The notes under the pieces: generated by a model
Told to the model about the DNA's origin: nothing
What the model saw: only the letters and a program-made list of their open reading frames with translations
The model's database searches: none
In this document: in pieces, positions 8,043 through 15,278 of the stretch
Layout: every line of letters starts with the position of its first letter
How positions within the stretch are numbered: position 1 is the first letter of the stretch
NCBI GenBank assembly: GCA_016219595.1
Contig: JACRLY010000080.1
Coordinates: 1 to 35,178 of the forward strand
From: Ignavibacteriota bacterium
Lineage (GTDB): Bacteria > Bacteroidota > Ignavibacteria > Kapaibacteriales > UBA2268
Reading direction: 5' to 3'
DNA length: 35,178 nt
Program-made: the position numbers and the translations under genes

Positions 8043-9419
8043 ATGAAATTAATAATAAATGTAATAATTAAAATGCAAAGTTTGAAATTAATTTTTGTAT
8101 CATACCTTTTATTTGTCATTTTGACAAATTATTCTTTTTCACAACTTAAATCGGAGCAAAAGGTTTTCACTTTGGAACAATGTTTAGAAATTGCATTAAA
8201 CAATAATTATGAAGTTCAGGCTGCAAATGCACAGGTGGTTGCAGCAAATGCTGATATAACAAATGCATTCGGTAAATTTCTTCCATCAATTAATTTTGAT
8301 GCGGGTTATAACAGGCAATTAAATATGAAAGGAATAACCTGGGTCGATAGTTATGGTAATGTTCACGGTTCTAATCCGAATTCATACAACATGAGTGCTA
8401 TTGCCAGTTATGCAATCTTTAACGGATTTTCGAGAACAGCAAATTATAGCAGGGCTCAGGATGCGTACGATGCAAGTTATGCCAACTCCAGGTATATTTC
8501 TCAAAAAATTAAACTTAATGTATACAGGCAATTTATTGATATCGTAAAAAAAGCACAAATTCTCAAAACCAGGCAGGAAAATCTTGAACTTGGCAAAAAA
8601 GAACTTGAAAGAATACAGGCTCAATATGATGCCGGTGTAATTCCAATTGCTAACGTGTATTCTCAGGAAGCTGAACTTGGCAACAGAGAGTATGAATTAA
8701 CAATATCCGAAAATGACCTTAATGTTTCTAAAGTGAAGCTACTCAATATAATGGGAATTAGAACTGATAATGAAGCCGATTTTCTTGAATCAAGTATTAA
8801 AACGAATACTAATGATAATGACATTACTAATTTTCGAACAAGTATAGGGAGTATAAATTCATCTATCAACCAGGCATTCAAATTAAGACAGGATTATATT
8901 TCACTGCAATCTGAATTATCTGCAAATAAATCTAATTTAACTATATCGAAAAGCGGTTACTATCCAAGTATCTCTGCATCGGGCGGATGGTCATGGTCAA
9001 ATACAACACTTGATAATTTTAGTGAATTAGGAAGGTCATATATAGGATTAAATTTTTCTGTTCCGATTTTCGATAATTTTAACACGAGCTATCGTTCTGA
9101 AACTGCATTTTATCAATTAAAACAAAAAGAGATTGAAAAATATCAATTGGAGCAGTCGATAAGAACAGACGTCCAGACTTGCTATATGAATCTTGATGCG
9201 GCTGAAAAACAATTGGAAATAACTAAACGTGCATTGCGAGCTGCCGAACAAAATTTCGAAAGCTTTAAAGAGAGATTCAGAATCGGTTCTTCGAATATAA
9301 CCGATTACCTGACTGCAAATAACCAGTTAATCACATCTCAGATTAACAGGATTAATTCGATTTATAATTATCTTCAGGCACAGAAAGAAATAATGTTTGC
9401 TATTGGAAAACTTGAATAA
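8043..9419 (+). CDS. TolC-family outer-membrane efflux protein
   Basis: The 458 residues have a signal peptide (hydrophobic run about 13-32, ending near NYSFSQ) followed by the duplicated alpha-helical/beta-barrel layout of TolC channels. FTLEQCLEIALNNNYEVQAA (about 42-61) is the usual start of the family domain. Repeats of long helices contain LELGKKELERIQAQYDAGVI and, in the second half, the paired AAEQNFESFKERFRIGSSNI. The protein forms the outer-membrane exit duct of tripartite pumps. AGAGGA lies 6 bases before ATG 8043, preferred over the internal ATG 8073. Upstream is a small hairpin TCTATG/CATAGA (8018-8034). It heads the row TolC, RDD, MacA, ABC ATPase and permeases, so it probably serves that exporter. 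Confidence 0.9.
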   Translation: MKLIINVIIKMQSLKLIFVSYLLFVILTNYSFSQLKSEQKVFTLEQCLEIALNNNYEVQAANAQVVAANADITNAFGKFLPSINFDAGYNRQLNMKGITWVDSYGNVHGSNPNSYNMSAIASYAIFNGFSRTANYSRAQDAYDASYANSRYISQKIKLNVYRQFIDIVKKAQILKTRQENLELGKKELERIQAQYDAGVIPIANVYSQEAELGNREYELTISENDLNVSKVKLLNIMGIRTDNEADFLESSIKTNTNDNDITNFRTSIGSINSSINQAFKLRQDYISLQSELSANKSNLTISKSGYYPSISASGGWSWSNTTLDNFSELGRSYIGLNFSVPIFDNFNTSYRSETAFYQLKQKEIEKYQLEQSIRTDVQTCYMNLDAAEKQLEITKRALRAAEQNFESFKERFRIGSSNITDYLTANNQLITSQINRINSIYNYLQAQKEIMFAIGKLE

Positions 9420-9490
9420 AAATATAAATATGAAAATTTATTATAATCAATTTGTAGATCACTATTCATTAATAAAAGCGCGGGGACTTT

Positions 9491-10204
9491 ATGAAATGTG
9501 AAAAATGCGGGAATGAGTATTTATCTCAATCCTATTTCGCTACACCGACAATTTGTAATGATTGTTTTAATAAGTTGTCTGAAGAAGAAAAACAGCAATT
9601 GATGAGCCAGGCTTATAATTATTATCCAATTGACCAATATGCATACAGGATAGGATTCGGAAGAAGATTGGGAGCATACCTGATTGATTGGGCATTTGTT
9701 AATCTTTTATTTGTGATTGCATTTTTTGCAACTGGATTATATGATGAATTCAAAGGTTATTTTTATGATTTAAGCGATTTGATGAAATTTTTCCAGGACC
9801 CTGGTTTAATGCAGGAATTTACTAATTCTATTCTGCCGATTACATTTATTCTGACATTTATGTATTATTCGCTAGAAATTGTATTGGCGGCAACTCCCGG
9901 TAAAATAATCCTTGGAATTCAGATTGCAAACCAGGATAGAACACAAGCTACTATTATTACATTATTTACCAGGTTTGTGTTAAAACATTCCAATTCGATT
10001 TTCAGTTTACTTGCATTCGTTATTGCTGTCAAAGCATTTGATTTTGTAGGTTCCTTGCTTGGTTTAGCATTTATTGTCGGTTGCTTTTTTGTATTAGCAT
10101 CAAAACGCCAGGGCTTCCATGATATGATTGCTAAAACGGCCGTTTTCAGAAAAAAAGAAGTTCTAGATAGGAATAATGTTGCCATAAATGATAATTCATT
10201 GTAA
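9491..10204 (+). CDS. zinc-ribbon RDD-family membrane protein
   Basis: The 237 residues begin with a zinc-ribbon-like module, Cys3-x2-Cys6 and Cys22-x2-Cys25. It is followed by an RDD domain starting RIGFGRRLGAYLIDWAFV (about 53-70), where the Arg-Arg and Asp match the motif that names the family. Four or so hydrophobic segments follow (about 66-86, 117-137, 164-180, 182-202). RDD proteins are small polytopic inner-membrane proteins, mostly of unknown role; some are reported as cation exchangers. The Shine-Dalgarno-like GGGGAC lies just before ATG. It sits between the TolC and MacA genes with gaps of 71 and 97 bases, so it may be co-transcribed with the pump without being part of it. Confidence 0.8.
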   Translation: MKCEKCGNEYLSQSYFATPTICNDCFNKLSEEEKQQLMSQAYNYYPIDQYAYRIGFGRRLGAYLIDWAFVNLLFVIAFFATGLYDEFKGYFYDLSDLMKFFQDPGLMQEFTNSILPITFILTFMYYSLEIVLAATPGKIILGIQIANQDRTQATIITLFTRFVLKHSNSIFSLLAFVIAVKAFDFVGSLLGLAFIVGCFFVLASKRQGFHDMIAKTAVFRKKEVLDRNNVAINDNSL

Positions 10205-10285
10205 AATTTAGAATTTTGAATTCTGAATTGGAAATAGGAGTTAGGAAATAGAAAATTTATTGGAAATTGGAAATTATTAATTGAT
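10205..10285. repeat. degenerate intergenic word repeat
   Basis: The spacer between the RDD and MacA genes is built from diverged short words such as GAATTTTGAATTCTGAATT, GGAAATAGGAG and TTGGAAATTGGAAATTATT. Similar word mixtures occur at 801-840, 6391-6422, 34381-34440 and 34574-34640. No coding or structured element is seen in it. Confidence 0.5.
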
Positions 10286-10301
10286 TTAAACAGGTTTAGT
10301 A

Positions 10302-11597
10302 ATGGGTAAGAAAAAATCTAAAAAGAAATTATTTATTGTTCTCGGCATAATATTAATCTGTATAATTGTCATTTTTGCTTTTTTCTCCTCACAGGGGACA
10401 AAGGCAATTTCAGTACAGGTATCGAAAGTCCAAAAACGCACTATAACTCAAACTGTATCGGCTATTGGAAAAATTCAGCCTGAAACGGAGGTCAAAATAT
10501 CATCGGAAACAAGCGGTGAAATAATATTTCTATCCGTGAAAGAAGGTGATACAGTAAAAGCAGGTCAAATGTTAATTAGAATCAAGCCTGATATTATAGA
10601 AAGTCAATTGCAACAAGTGTTAGCCGCTGCAGAAGCAACCAAACAGGATATCGATGCACGCAAATCTGAACTTGCCCGGACTAAAGCCGAATTGCAGAGA
10701 ATGAAAGAACTTTATGACAAAAAATTTGCTTCACAGGAAGAGTACGACAAACTCGTTTCTGCTTACAGCCAGGCTGATGCTGCATATAAAGCCTCGATGT
10801 CACGCTATGACCAGGCAATGGCAAGTTACAGGCAAGTCAAAAGCAGCGCTGAAAGAACAATAATATATTCTCCTATCAACGGTGTAATTACAAAACTTGC
10901 AGTCGAACAAGGTGAAAAAGTTGTTGGTGTTGCTCAAATGACCGGTACAGAACTGATGACTGTATCTGATTTAAATGTTATGAATGCAGAAGTTGAAGTC
11001 GATGAAAATGATATAACCATGATTCATATAGGTGACACTACCCGGATTGAAATTGACGCTTTACCCGAAATGGTATATAAAGGTGTAGTAGTAGAAATAG
11101 GTCATTCTGCATTATTAAATCAACTCGGCACTCAGGACCAGGTTACTAATTTCAAAGTAAAAATCAGGTTATTGGATAAAGAAGCCAGGCTCAGACCCGG
11201 CATGAGCTGCAATGTTGAAATTGAAACTGAGACAAGGCATAATATACTATCTGTGCCTTTGCAGGCAGTTACTGTTAGGGACACAGTATTGGGTATGAGA
11301 GCAATGGAAAACAAACAGGACGATATGAAAGTCAATAAAGAGGAAGAAAAAGAAAACAGGGATAAAAAGAAGAAACCGCAAACCGTTGTTTTTGTTAAAA
11401 AAGGCGATATTAGCAAAATGATGCCTGTCAAGACGGGTATTAGCGATGATGGATATATAGAAATAATTGAAGGTTTAAAAGAAAACCAGGAGATTATTAG
11501 CGGTAATTTTCTTGCTGTCAGTAAACAGCTTTCTGACGGCACCAAAATTCGTGTTGATACTTTACTAAAGAAAAAGAAAAAAGCGAGTAGTAAATAA
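10302..11597 (+). CDS. MacA/HlyD-type periplasmic adaptor of a tripartite ABC exporter
   Basis: The 431 residues start with a basic stub and one TM anchor (about 9-28). The biotinyl-lipoyl half motifs are near 64-92 (SSETSGEIIFLSVKEGDTVKAGQML) and near 190-210 (YSPINGVITKLAVEQGEKV), flanking a coiled-coil hairpin of about 95-180. A beta-barrel domain and a membrane-proximal domain follow. This order is that of MacA-like membrane-fusion proteins bridging a MacB-type permease to TolC. The membrane-proximal domain is interrupted near 335-365 by a Lys/Glu-rich insertion (VNKEEEKENRDKKKKP), and the C-terminus is LKKKKKASSK. The next gene, 77 bases on, is the matching ATPase, and TolC lies upstream. 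Confidence 0.88.
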   Translation: MGKKKSKKKLFIVLGIILICIIVIFAFFSSQGTKAISVQVSKVQKRTITQTVSAIGKIQPETEVKISSETSGEIIFLSVKEGDTVKAGQMLIRIKPDIIESQLQQVLAAAEATKQDIDARKSELARTKAELQRMKELYDKKFASQEEYDKLVSAYSQADAAYKASMSRYDQAMASYRQVKSSAERTIIYSPINGVITKLAVEQGEKVVGVAQMTGTELMTVSDLNVMNAEVEVDENDITMIHIGDTTRIEIDALPEMVYKGVVVEIGHSALLNQLGTQDQVTNFKVKIRLLDKEARLRPGMSCNVEIETETRHNILSVPLQAVTVRDTVLGMRAMENKQDDMKVNKEEEKENRDKKKKPQTVVFVKKGDISKMMPVKTGISDDGYIEIIEGLKENQEIISGNFLAVSKQLSDGTKIRVDTLLKKKKKASSK

Positions 11598-11623
11598 GTT
11601 ACAATAGTTAGTAGTAGAATAAT

Positions 11624-11642
11624 TTCTGAAAATATTTCAGAA
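11624..11642. promoter_or_regulatory. small perfect hairpin between adaptor and ATPase genes
   Basis: TTCTGAAA, a 3-base loop ATA, then TTTCAGAA forms an 8 bp perfect stem in the 77-base gap. No T-run follows, so it is not an obvious terminator. It could be an operator or an mRNA structure. The same TTTCTGAA/TTCAGAAA words form the stem at 5442-5497. Confidence 0.35.
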
Positions 11643-11674
11643 TAAACAGATACAATAGATAATGATTTGGAATA

Positions 11675-12397
11675 ATGATGATTAATACCGAAGAAAAAAA
11701 TAACGGGAACACGATAATAGAAATAGAGCATATTGCAAAGATATACCAGATGGGTACTGAATTTGTCCATGCAATTAGAGATATTACACTTAAAATTTAC
11801 AAGAATGATTACCTGGCTATAATGGGTCCTTCAGGTTCCGGGAAATCAACCCTAATGAATATTATCGGATGTCTCGATACTCCAACTAAAGGAAAATATC
11901 TTTTTAAGGATATGGATGTCAGCGAGATGACAGACAATGACCTTGCTTCTATTCGTAATAAAGAAATCGGTTTTGTTTTTCAGACTTTTAATTTATTAGC
12001 CCGTTCGTCATCGCTGAAAAATGTCGAATTACCTTTAATTTATGCAGGAATAAGTAAATCCGTAAGAGATGAAATGGCAATGAAAGCACTTGAAAATGTT
12101 GGATTGAGCGACAGGGTAAATCATAAACCAAATGAACTTTCAGGCGGTCAGCGTCAAAGAGTGGCAGTTGCTCGTGCATTGGTAACCGAACCGTCCATTA
12201 TTTTAGCAGATGAACCTACTGGAAATCTTGATACAAAAACCGGCCTTGAGATTATGAATCTATTTAATGAATTATGGAAGGCAGGTAATACTATCATTCT
12301 TGTTACTCATGAAGAAGAAGTTGCCAACTTTGCTAAAAGGATTATTAAATTACGTGATGGTTTGATAGAAAATGATTCTATAAATCATCAGCAATAA
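11675..12397 (+). CDS. MacB/LolD-type ABC transporter ATP-binding protein
   Basis: The 240-residue ATPase has all ABC motifs intact: Walker [10 protein letters not shown] (51-59), Q-loop Gln103 in FQTFNLL, signature LSGGQRQ (155-161), Walker B IILADEP (175-181) with catalytic Glu180, D-loop NLD, and H-loop His212. The spacing and the [18 protein letters not shown] segment are typical of the MacB/LolD/FtsE group that energises FtsX-domain permeases by mechanotransmission. It is encoded apart from its permeases rather than fused as in E. coli MacB. ATG 11675 is followed at once by a second ATG (11678), so the exact start is uncertain by one codon. It lies 28 bases before the first permease, a tight operon. 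Confidence 0.92.
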   Translation: MMINTEEKNNGNTIIEIEHIAKIYQMGTEFVHAIRDITLKIYKNDYLAIMGPSGSGKSTLMNIIGCLDTPTKGKYLFKDMDVSEMTDNDLASIRNKEIGFVFQTFNLLARSSSLKNVELPLIYAGISKSVRDEMAMKALENVGLSDRVNHKPNELSGGQRQRVAVARALVTEPSIILADEPTGNLDTKTGLEIMNLFNELWKAGNTIILVTHEEEVANFAKRIIKLRDGLIENDSINHQQ

Positions 12398-12425
12398 AGT
12401 TTGTCTTAAGAGTCTAATACCGTAT

Positions 12426-13682
12426 ATGAAGTTTAGTGAAATAACTGAGAATATTAAAATTGCCTTTGAAGCAATGAGAGTTAATAAACTCAGGTCTCTT
12501 CTTGCTTCTTTGGGTGTTGTTATCGGTATTTCATTTGTTATTTTGATGGGATGGGTGTTGTCAGGACTTGACCAGGCACTGGAAGACACTTTCAATATTA
12601 TCGGTACAGATATGCTTTATATCGATAAATGGGATTGGGCAGGTGGAAGAAACTGGAAAAAAATTCGGCAGCGTAAGGATATAACTTATGACCAGGCTAC
12701 GGAATTTTGTGAGAAAATAAAAAATGCAGAGTTGGCTATTCCTAATGCCAGGGAATTTGGTTATAAAATCAAATATAAAAATGAAGAGTTCCAGGGGATG
12801 AGTTTTATTGGTACAAGGTGGGAACATTCTATGACTCCCGCTGGTTCAACCTATATCGGAAGGCATTTCACTCAATTCGAAGATGATATTGGTTCTAATG
12901 TTATTGTTCTTGGTTATAAAGTACACCAGGCACTATTAAATGAGGGAGACCCGTTAGGACAATATGTGAAAATTGAAGGAAGGAAATTTCTTGTAATCGG
13001 AGTGATTAAAAAGCAGGGAACAATGCTTTTTGATTTTGTCGATAATCAGTGCTTTATGCCGATTAAAGCATTTCAATCAGTTTTCGGCAGATCCGGAAGG
13101 TCTGTCTCTGTTGCAATAAAAGCAGGAAGTATAAATAGCCTTGATGAAGTACGTGCCGAATCAGAAGGATTGATGAGGCAAATCAGGAATATAAAACCAG
13201 GTGAAGAAAATGATTTCTCAATAAATGAAACAAAAGCTTTCGAAAGCACGGTTGAAGTTCTCAGGCTATCGGTTTGGAGTGTTGGCATAGGTATGACTGT
13301 ACTTTCATTCCTTGTTGGAATAATTGGGATTATGAATATTATGTTTGTTTCAGTTACTGAAAGAACCAAAGAAATCGGGATTAGAAAAGCGGTTGGAGCA
13401 AAGAAAAGAACTATATGGATGCAATTTATTATTGAAGCGGCAATATTGAGTTTTATCGGCGCTGTAATTGCTTTTATAGGTTGTTCCGTGTTTGTTTATT
13501 TAATTGCAACATTACTTCCTAAATTTGTTCCTGAAACAGCATTCTTGTCTCCAATTCTCCCTTACGAATTGCTTTTAATTGCTTCATTCGTTTCAATCTT
13601 TGTTGGCATGTTAGCAGGTTTGGTCCCGGCTGTCAGGGCTGCCAATCTTGACCCGGTTGAAGCTTTAAGGAGAGAGAATTAA
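12426..13682 (+). CDS. MacB-like FtsX-domain ABC permease 1
   Basis: The 418 residues show the MacB-type permease layout. A cytoplasmic stub, then TM1 (about 21-43, LRSLLASLGVVIGISFVILMG), is followed by a large periplasmic domain (about 45-280) of MacB_PCD type. Three C-terminal TM segments form an FtsX domain (about 285-415), with GIMNIMFVSVTERTKEIGIRK after TM2 and ANLDPVEALRREN at the end, both family hallmarks. These permeases do not carry substrate through the membrane; they pump it from the periplasm through TolC. It is homologous to the next gene along its whole length, sharing NKLR, VTERT/VKERT, EIGIRKAVGAK and LDPxxALR segments. The pair probably forms a heterodimer, or two alternative homodimers, with the single ATPase. 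Confidence 0.9.
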   Translation: MKFSEITENIKIAFEAMRVNKLRSLLASLGVVIGISFVILMGWVLSGLDQALEDTFNIIGTDMLYIDKWDWAGGRNWKKIRQRKDITYDQATEFCEKIKNAELAIPNAREFGYKIKYKNEEFQGMSFIGTRWEHSMTPAGSTYIGRHFTQFEDDIGSNVIVLGYKVHQALLNEGDPLGQYVKIEGRKFLVIGVIKKQGTMLFDFVDNQCFMPIKAFQSVFGRSGRSVSVAIKAGSINSLDEVRAESEGLMRQIRNIKPGEENDFSINETKAFESTVEVLRLSVWSVGIGMTVLSFLVGIIGIMNIMFVSVTERTKEIGIRKAVGAKKRTIWMQFIIEAAILSFIGAVIAFIGCSVFVYLIATLLPKFVPETAFLSPILPYELLLIASFVSIFVGMLAGLVPAVRAANLDPVEALRREN

Positions 13683-13812
13683 TTAATAGAAATAGAAGTT
13701 AGCAAATAAATAAAAGAAATTTTTGATTTGAATTAAGTTATTATGAAATTAATTCGGAATCTATAAAATAAAAACAAAAAAATATGTGTGAAAATAATTG
13801 TGAATTATTGAA

Positions 13813-15042
13813 ATGAACATAGGCGAAAGCATATACCAGGCATTTGATTCGGTCAGGACAAACAAATTAAGAACATTCCTGACTCTTCTTAGTATATCAA
13901 TAGGAGTATTTGCAATTATTGGTGCAGGTTCACTTGTCGATTCAATCAATGGTTCTGTATTCAGCGAAATGGAAGCTCTTGGCAGGAATTCATTTTTCAT
14001 TTATAGAATGCCTGCTCTCGAAATGGGGCATAACTGGAGAAAATACAGGAAGAGAAAACCTATTACTTATTCTGTCCTGAAAGAATTAAAAAAGAAAATG
14101 ACGCTTTCTGAATTTGTTACTGCTCATGGTTTTTCTATGGCAAATACAATCGAATACGGTGAAAATTCTACCGACCCGGATGTGAATTTAATGGGAGCTG
14201 ACGAGAATTTTTTCACTGCTCAAAATGTGGCTATTTACAGGGGAAGACCTTTCACTCAAGAAGATATTGATTATAATAGAAATTTTGCTGTTATTGGTAA
14301 TGATATTGTAGTAAAATTATTTCCGAATATCGACCCCTTAGGAAAAAGAATTAAAATAAAAAATCATTCTTATACTGTGATTGGTGTTCTTGAAGCAAAG
14401 GGTGCCGTAATGGGGGAGAGCCAGGATAACAGGGTTATAATACCTTTGACCGAATTTCTGAAATATTATGCATCAATGTGGGAATATGACTTATTTATTA
14501 CTATCAAAGCAATTGATTACGAAACTTTAAATGATGCCATTGATGAAGCAATTGGTATTATGAGGTCGATCAGGAATCTTAAACCATGGCAGGAAAATGA
14601 TTTTGAAGTTGAAACGAATGAATCCTTAACTGAACAATTTGCAAGTTTCACAGGATTCCTTTCATATTTTGGAGCATTCTCCGGAATAATTGCCTTAATT
14701 GCTGCCGGTGTAGGAATAATGAATATTATGCTTGTTTCGGTTAAAGAAAGAACCAGGGAAATAGGCATAAGAAAAGCTGTTGGAGCTAAACGTCGCTGGA
14801 TTCTTACTCAATTTATTATAGAAGCAATTACACTCTGTCAAATAGGAGGATTCATAGGTATAATCATGGGTTTAATTGCTAGTGCCTTTTTCGGCTCTCT
14901 CATGAATATAAAACTTGTTCTTCCATATTCATGGGTTATTTTCAGTATTATTATCTGTACACTGCTCGGACTGATATTCGGTTCCTATCCTGCCTGGAAA
15001 GCAGCCAAACTTGACCCGATTGACGCATTAAGGTATGAATAA
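13813..15042 (+). CDS. MacB-like FtsX-domain ABC permease 2
   Basis: The 409 residues are the paralogue of the upstream permease, with TM1 at about 20-42 (LRTFLTLLSISIGVFAIIGAG), a MacB_PCD-like periplasmic domain (about 45-275) and a C-terminal FtsX domain (about 280-405). It contains GIMNIMLVSVKERTREIGIRK and ends KLDPIDALRYE. A 130-base AT-rich gap without visible gene or terminator separates it from permease 1, larger than the other gaps of the operon. It appears to be the last gene of the exporter row. The substrate is unknown; relatives of this class export macrolides, lipoproteins, peptides or siderophores. Function as an exporter permease is well supported. Confidence 0.9.
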   Translation: MNIGESIYQAFDSVRTNKLRTFLTLLSISIGVFAIIGAGSLVDSINGSVFSEMEALGRNSFFIYRMPALEMGHNWRKYRKRKPITYSVLKELKKKMTLSEFVTAHGFSMANTIEYGENSTDPDVNLMGADENFFTAQNVAIYRGRPFTQEDIDYNRNFAVIGNDIVVKLFPNIDPLGKRIKIKNHSYTVIGVLEAKGAVMGESQDNRVIIPLTEFLKYYASMWEYDLFITIKAIDYETLNDAIDEAIGIMRSIRNLKPWQENDFEVETNESLTEQFASFTGFLSYFGAFSGIIALIAAGVGIMNIMLVSVKERTREIGIRKAVGAKRRWILTQFIIEAITLCQIGGFIGIIMGLIASAFFGSLMNIKLVLPYSWVIFSIIICTLLGLIFGSYPAWKAAKLDPIDALRYE

Positions 15043-15278
15043 TACTATTAATTGAAAATATTTATTCAATCTTTTAAATTCAAATTAGTTTATTATTTTT
15101 ACTCAATGATAAATTATCCAATTCAGTAAAAATATCAATTTATATTTACCCTGATGAAAAATTAATTTAATTTAGATTAAATTATGTTTTTATTTAAACA
15201 AATTATTTGTTAATTTTTGAAAGGTTAATTAAAACATGATTTGTTAAAATATTAATTAAAATTCAGGAGATTATAGTT
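15043..15278 (+). other. AT-rich leader region upstream of the T9SS cargo gene
   Basis: There is no ORF here. An AT-only inverted repeat, ATTTTTACT (15095-15103) with AGTAAAAAT (15125-15133), lies near the start and may close the exporter transcript, but no T-run follows it. AGGAG at about 15265-15269, roughly 9 bases before ATG 15279, is a clear Shine-Dalgarno. I see no exact TAnnTTTG promoter element. Confidence 0.4.

Noticed and set aside
11132-11770. 212-residue minus-strand ORF
   Set aside because: It lies antisense to the MacA-like adaptor and the start of the ATPase gene, both with strong family motifs; its translation is low-complexity Leu/Ser/Phe-rich without domain signals.
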